Part shown: positions 60,033 to 64,000 of the stretch, piece after piece
How the letters are laid out: every line of letters starts with the position of its first letter
How positions within the stretch are numbered: position 1 is the stretch's first letter
NCBI RefSeq assembly: GCF_018613855.1
Contig: NZ_JAGGPK010000030.1
Span: forward strand, 77,521-141,520
Length of the DNA stretch: 64,000 nucleotides
Source: Arthrobacter sp. ISL-30
GTDB taxonomy: Bacteria > Actinomycetota > Actinomycetes > Actinomycetales > Micrococcaceae
Direction: 5' to 3'
The notes under the pieces: generated by a model
The model's input: only the letters and a program-made list of their open reading frames with translations
Told to the model about the DNA's origin: nothing
Databases searched by the model: none
Program-made: the position numbers and the translations under genes

Positions 60033-60105
60033 AGGGCAGACAGGACTCGAACCTGCAACCTGCGGTTTTGGAGACCGCTGCGCTACCAATTGCGCCACTA
60101 CCCTT
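60033..60105 (-). tRNA. tRNA-Trp (anticodon CCA)
   Basis: The - strand folds as a 73-base tRNA: acceptor AGGGTAG paired with CTGCCCT (one G-U), discriminator G, anticodon stem GCGGT/ACCGC around loop CTCCAAA with anticodon CCA, and T-arm GGTTCGAGTCC. The 3' CCA is not encoded. Located upstream of secE. Confidence 0.95.
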
Positions 60106-60394
60106 TGGACTGTTTGCACAGTCCCGACCGCACCCGGCCAGCCCGAAAATCATCTCATTAGAAGCGATTTGGACCAACTCGACAGGCGCAAGCCATCGTG
60201 GTGTTTTCAACACCGGTGAACCAGTCTACGCAACAACATCGTGTTAGTCGAACCGGGCCACCGGACCCTTCCGGCCGGCCATCACTGTGATGTTTCCGGC
60301 GCGGATCCCGACCAGGTCCGCTGAACAGCATAGAGTAGAACACGTCGATTGCCACCATCCAGCCCACGAGCTGCCCGCGAAGAACGGTTCCTTA

Positions 60395-61624
60395 ATGTCT
60401 GCCGGAATATCTGACGCCCGCATTTCACAGCGAATCTCGGCCATCGCCGAGTCAGCAACCCTTGCCGTTGACGCCAAAGCGAAGGCGCTGAAGGCTGCAG
60501 GTCGTCCCGTGATTGGTTTCGGAGCCGGCGAACCGGACTTTCCCACCCCCGGCTACATTGTGGATGCCGCCATCGAAGCCGCAAGCCAGCCGAAGTACCA
60601 CCGCTACTCTCCGGCCGGAGGACTCCCTGAGCTGAAGAAAGCCATCGCGGAGAAGACCTTCCGGGACTCGGGCTATAGGGCCGATCCCTCCCAGGTCCTG
60701 GTGACCAACGGGGGCAAGCAGGCTGTGTACAACACGTTCGCCACGCTGCTGGATCCGGGCGACGAGGTCATCGTGCCCACGCCGTTCTGGACCACCTACC
60801 CGGAAGCAATCCGGCTGGCTGGCGGCGTTCCCGTCGAGGTGTTCGCCGGTCCGGAGCAGGGTTACCTGGTCACCGTGGACCAGCTTGAGGCCGCCGTCAC
60901 CGACCGCACCAAAATCCTCCTCTTCGTTTCGCCTTCCAACCCAACGGGCGCTGTGTACAGCCCGGAGCAGGTGGCCGAAATTGGCCAGTGGGCGGCAGCA
61001 AAGGGCCTCTGGGTGGTCACGGATGAGATCTACGAGCACCTGACCTACGACGGCGTGCCGTTCACCTCGATCGCGACCGCGGTGCCGGAACTCGGCGACA
61101 AGGTAGTCATCCTCAATGGCGTCGCCAAGACCTATGCCATGACGGGATGGCGCGTTGGCTGGATGATCGGTCCTGCCGACGTCATCAAGGCGGCCACCAA
61201 CCTGCAGTCGCACGCGACGTCGAATGTTTCCAACATCCCGCAGATCGCTGCCCTTGCCGCAGTGTCCGGTCCACTGACCGCCGTCGATGAGATGAAGGTC
61301 GCGTTCGATCGCCGGCGGAAGGCGATTGTGGCAGGCCTCAACGCCATTGACGGCGTTGAATGCCCGACGCCGACTGGCGCCTTCTACGTGTACGCGGACG
61401 TCCGCGGACTGCTGGGCAAGGAATTCGAGACGGCGAACGGCCCGGTCCGCCCCGAGACCTCGGCCGAGCTGGCCTCGTTGATCCTTGACGAGGTCGAGGT
61501 GGCGATCGTGCCCGGCGAAGCCTTTGGCCCGTCCGGCTATGTGCGCCTCTCCTACGCGCTCGGCGACGACGACCTCGCCGAGGGCGTCAGGCGGCTCCAG
61601 GACTTCCTGGGCAAGGCCAAGTAG
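60395..61624 (+). CDS. Class I aspartate/aromatic-type aminotransferase
   Basis: A 409-residue PLP enzyme of fold type I (aspartate aminotransferase Ib subgroup by appearance). [45 protein letters not shown], the PLP-binding lysine in [16 protein letters not shown], and substrate-carboxylate arginine in [18 protein letters not shown] 60395 is set by the conserved N-terminus; its ribosome-binding site is weak. A 17-base-pair terminator follows. The 289 bases between it and the tRNA gene hold both promoters but nothing else recognisable. Confidence 0.92.
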   Translation: MSAGISDARISQRISAIAESATLAVDAKAKALKAAGRPVIGFGAGEPDFPTPGYIVDAAIEAASQPKYHRYSPAGGLPELKKAIAEKTFRDSGYRADPSQVLVTNGGKQAVYNTFATLLDPGDEVIVPTPFWTTYPEAIRLAGGVPVEVFAGPEQGYLVTVDQLEAAVTDRTKILLFVSPSNPTGAVYSPEQVAEIGQWAAAKGLWVVTDEIYEHLTYDGVPFTSIATAVPELGDKVVILNGVAKTYAMTGWRVGWMIGPADVIKAATNLQSHATSNVSNIPQIAALAAVSGPLTAVDEMKVAFDRRRKAIVAGLNAIDGVECPTPTGAFYVYADVRGLLGKEFETANGPVRPETSAELASLILDEVEVAIVPGEAFGPSGYVRLSYALGDDDLAEGVRRLQDFLGKAK

Positions 61625-61658
61625 CCCCTGACCCACGTTCATCCTGACGAGCACAGTC

Positions 61659-61696
61659 AAACGCTCCCGCACCTTGTTGAAGGTGCGGGAGCGTTT
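61659..61696 (+). terminator. Terminator after the aminotransferase gene
   Basis: A perfect 17-base-pair stem with a GTTG loop (61659-61675 with 61680-61696), flanked by AAA and TTT, 35 bases after the stop. It can also serve the convergent regulator gene. Confidence 0.9.
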
Positions 61697-61725
61697 ATCG
61701 TTCGGGGCCAGGAAGTGAGGGAGGG

Positions 61726-62418
61726 TCAGAGGAGGCGGCGCTCCGCCGCCCATTTGGTGAGTTCATGCCGGCTTGAGAGCTGGAGTTTCCGTAGCACGGC
61801 CGAGACATGCGTTTCCACTGTCTTAATGGAGATGAAGAGCTCCTTGGCGACTTCCTTGTAGCTATACCCGCGGGCGATCAGGCGCATGACCTCGAGCTCG
61901 CGGGCCGAGAGCTTGTCGAGCTCGTCGTCGGCGATGTCTGCCGGTGCCGTGCCGAAGGCGTCCAGCACGAACCCTGCCAGGCGAGGCGAAAATACTGCGT
62001 CGCCCTCGGCCACCCGCACCACGGCAGCCGAGATTTCCTGTCCCGAGATTGTCTTGGTGACGTAGCCGCGCGCTCCAGCCCGGATCACGGCAACGACGTC
62101 CTCGGCCGCGTCCGAGACACTTAGTGCGAGGAAGCGGGTGTGGCCCAAGAGCGCTGCGCACCCGGTAATCACTTCCCGCCCGCCTCCGCCCATTCCGCCA
62201 GGCAAGTGTACGTCCAGCAGCACGACGTCGGGTCGGACCTCGGAGATGACGGCGATCGCCTGGTCGACGGTGGCTGCTTCCCCGACCACGTCGATCCGTT
62301 CGTCGAGGTCTGCCTTGAGCCCGGAGCGGAAGATGGCGTGGTCGTCCACGATCACGACCCTCACGCGACGTTCGTGGTTCGCTGGAAGCTCCGCGGTATC
62401 AGCGTTTGGGCGGTTCAT
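61726..62418 (-). CDS. NarL/LuxR-family response regulator
   Basis: A 230-residue regulator with receiver domain (VVIVDDHAIFRSGLKADL; phospho-aspartate in VVLLDVHLPGG; lysine in YVTKTISGQE) and C-terminal LuxR helix-turn-helix (LSARELEVMRLIARGYSYKE, ISIKTVETHVSAVLRKLQLS). ATG 62418 lies inside the end of the kinase gene, which overlaps by 20 bases, so the two are translated together. Confidence 0.93.
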   Translation of the reverse strand: MNRPNADTAELPANHERRVRVVIVDDHAIFRSGLKADLDERIDVVGEAATVDQAIAVISEVRPDVVLLDVHLPGGMGGGGREVITGCAALLGHTRFLALSVSDAAEDVVAVIRAGARGYVTKTISGQEISAAVVRVAEGDAVFSPRLAGFVLDAFGTAPADIADDELDKLSARELEVMRLIARGYSYKEVAKELFISIKTVETHVSAVLRKLQLSSRHELTKWAAERRLL

Positions 62419-63892
62419 GGTTTTCCTTCTGCATATTTGCTGCCGGATTTTCGTCTTCCTCGACAGGCAACCTGAGCCGGACCTCTGTGCCATCGGAACC
62501 ACTGATGATGGTCGCCGAACCGCCGTGGCGCTTCATGCGGCCAATGATTGATTCACGAACGCCAAGCCGATCATCGGGCACGGATTCGGGATCGAAACCA
62601 TGGCCCCGGTCCTTGACGAAGATTTCGCTGCCGGCCGGAGAGCTTTCCAGATAGACCGACACAGTCCCTCCCCCGTGCCGGGCTGCATTGAGCATCGCCT
62701 CGCGTGCCGCCTGCACCAACGCCTCGTGGCGCTCAGTCATGGCAGCTTCCCCGACGGTGACGACGTCCACTGCATGCCCGTGATTGTCCTCGACTTCCGC
62801 CGCGGCAGCCTTGATCCGGTCGGCAAGGGTTCCGGCATCCTTTCCAGGGTCGCGGTAAAGCCAGCTACGCAGTTCCCGTTCCTGCGCCCGGGCGAGCCGT
62901 ATAACGTCCTGCTCGGAGCCGGCCCTGCGCTGGATGAGCGCCAGGGTTTGCAGGACCGAATCATGCAGATGCGCGGCAATTTCCGCGCGCTCGGTCTCCC
63001 TGACCCTGCCCGCCCGCTCGGTTTCGAGGTCATTCCAGAACTTGAGTCCCCAAGGCAACAGGACCAGCACCACTCCACCAAGGACCGCTACAGACGCCAA
63101 CAAGGCAAGCCAGGTCTGCTCCCATGATCCTGACCCGGACACCATGACCAGCACGCCTGCCACTACCAGCGCAAGGCCAGCGGCGAGCCGGGCCCAGCCT
63201 CCGGCCTGGTCCGCCTTCGTCTTGTCCACGAGCCCCGCCCGGCGGGTTTCATCCAGCTGCATCCAGGCTATTGCGGCGCCGCTAAGGATCGCTGCTGCGG
63301 GAATCAGCGTCCCCAAGGGAACGTCGACGCCGAACTGCCGTGCAATGAGGATTCCGGCCACCAGCAGGAGCCCGAGCCCGAGCAGGATCTCCTTGCCGTA
63401 CTGGATTCTTCGCCTCCGGAACCAGGCAGCTGCGGCTGGTGCAGTCGACGTCGGGAACTGCTCGCTTGTCGTCGAACCTCCGGGTGCCGGGAATCCTGGT
63501 GCCCCGAATGCTGGCGTCGTCAGTGGGGCGGCCAGGACTTGCTGATCAGCGGCCGGGACCTGCTGACCGCCGTCGAGGGTCGGCGCTGTTCCGCGAACGG
63601 GACCTGGAGGCCAGGCGGCAGGCGGGCTTGCGAGCGGAAGGCTAACTGCGGGCGCTATGGGCGAAGCAGGGCGGCGGGCATTCCGCCGCGCGTGCTCAAC
63701 CGCCGTCGGCACCGTGATCCAGAGCCACGCGTAAAAGACGGCGCCCGCACCTCCGGCGAGAGTCGCCAGCACCATGCCCCAGCGTAGATACCGCACCGGC
63801 CAGCCCAAGTGATCCGCAAGTCCGGCACAAACACCGGCAATCATGCGTTCGCCGCTGCGGACCAGCGGAGGGCGGACAGGGATGGTTGTCAT
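62399..63892 (-). CDS. PspC-domain sensor histidine kinase
   Basis: A 497-residue kinase fused to an N-terminal PspC domain (about 5-65: RSGERMIAGVCAGLADHLGW, YLRWGMVLATLAGG). A Pro/Ala-rich stretch and about four further membrane segments follow, then a HisKA_3 dimerisation domain with phospho-histidine in IAAHLHDSVLQTLALIQRRA and a HATPase_c domain (LVQAAREAMLNAARHGGG, VKDRGHGFDPESVPDDRLG). ATG 63892 is chosen; TTG 63904 is possible. Such PspC-LuxR pairs in actinobacteria are thought to sense envelope stress. A divergent partner may lie beyond the right edge. Confidence 0.9.
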   Translation of the reverse strand: MTTIPVRPPLVRSGERMIAGVCAGLADHLGWPVRYLRWGMVLATLAGGAGAVFYAWLWITVPTAVEHARRNARRPASPIAPAVSLPLASPPAAWPPGPVRGTAPTLDGGQQVPAADQQVLAAPLTTPAFGAPGFPAPGGSTTSEQFPTSTAPAAAAWFRRRRIQYGKEILLGLGLLLVAGILIARQFGVDVPLGTLIPAAAILSGAAIAWMQLDETRRAGLVDKTKADQAGGWARLAAGLALVVAGVLVMVSGSGSWEQTWLALLASVAVLGGVVLVLLPWGLKFWNDLETERAGRVRETERAEIAAHLHDSVLQTLALIQRRAGSEQDVIRLARAQERELRSWLYRDPGKDAGTLADRIKAAAAEVEDNHGHAVDVVTVGEAAMTERHEALVQAAREAMLNAARHGGGTVSVYLESSPAGSEIFVKDRGHGFDPESVPDDRLGVRESIIGRMKRHGGSATIISGSDGTEVRLRLPVEEDENPAANMQKENHEPPKR

Positions 63893-64000
63893 GCTCCAAT
63901 CCAAACACGGATCAGGGTTTCCCGGACGGGATTGGGCGCACCTTCAGGGGCTATTCAGGGACCGCTCAGGGTATCCCCCAATAGAGCCGAAAGTGGAAGG

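Overview
The window is a chromosomal segment of a high-GC actinobacterium, most likely a member of the Micrococcaceae (Arthrobacter sensu lato: Arthrobacter, Pseudarthrobacter or Paenarthrobacter). The reasons are the actinobacterial order of the translation and transcription genes, the absence of rpsD and rpsN from the ribosomal protein operons, the frequent GTG and TTG starts, and protein sequences of Arthrobacter type. The genus call rests on recognition by eye, not on a search.

Positions 1-14883 (+ strand) hold two complete, back-to-back Tad/Flp pilus clusters with the same gene order: flp pilin(s), tadE, tadG, cpaB/rcpC, tadZ/cpaE, tadA/cpaF, tadB, tadC. The first has one intact small pilin, plus a 13-codon tail of what looks like another pilin at the left edge, and it uses more A/T-ending and rare codons. 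The second has two nearly identical tandem pilins with cysteines in a C-terminal extension. No prepilin peptidase gene (tadV/cpaA) is in the window. Positions 15011-18187 form a signalling patch: an Hpt-like protein in which the phospho-accepting histidine is replaced by leucine, an OmpR/PhoB-type response regulator (- strand), and a divergent multi-pass PAS histidine kinase.

Positions 18213-59950 are the core gene-expression region, almost all on the - strand. In transcription order (right to left) it runs: tRNA-Trp, secE-nusG, rplK-rplA, a pair of double-GNAT acetyltransferase genes, rplJ-rplL behind a structured L10-type leader, rpoB-rpoC, rpsL-rpsG-fusA, tuf, the S10 operon (rpsJ to rpsQ), the spc operon (rplN to rplO, without rpsN), secY-adk, map, a P1-family (S58) peptidase, infA-rpmJ-rpsM-rpsK, rpoA-rplQ and truA. 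Intrinsic terminator hairpins separate many of these units. Three + strand insertions interrupt the block: a GH1 beta-glucosidase, and a thiolase plus YbaK-type tRNA deacylase pair between rpoB and rplL. A 41-residue single-span membrane protein lies between the GH1 gene and tuf.

Positions 60033-63892 hold tRNA-Trp, a class I aspartate-type aminotransferase (+), and a two-component pair (-): a PspC-fused sensor kinase overlapping a LuxR/NarL-type regulator. The most unusual items are the duplicated tad systems with cysteine-bearing pilins, the histidine-less Hpt protein beside them, an 11-base motif shared by the rpoA and rpoB upstream regions, arginine/glycine-rich extensions on both S3 and S5, and hairpins left at the places where rpsD and rpsN would be expected. 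No CRISPR array, prophage or insertion sequence was seen.
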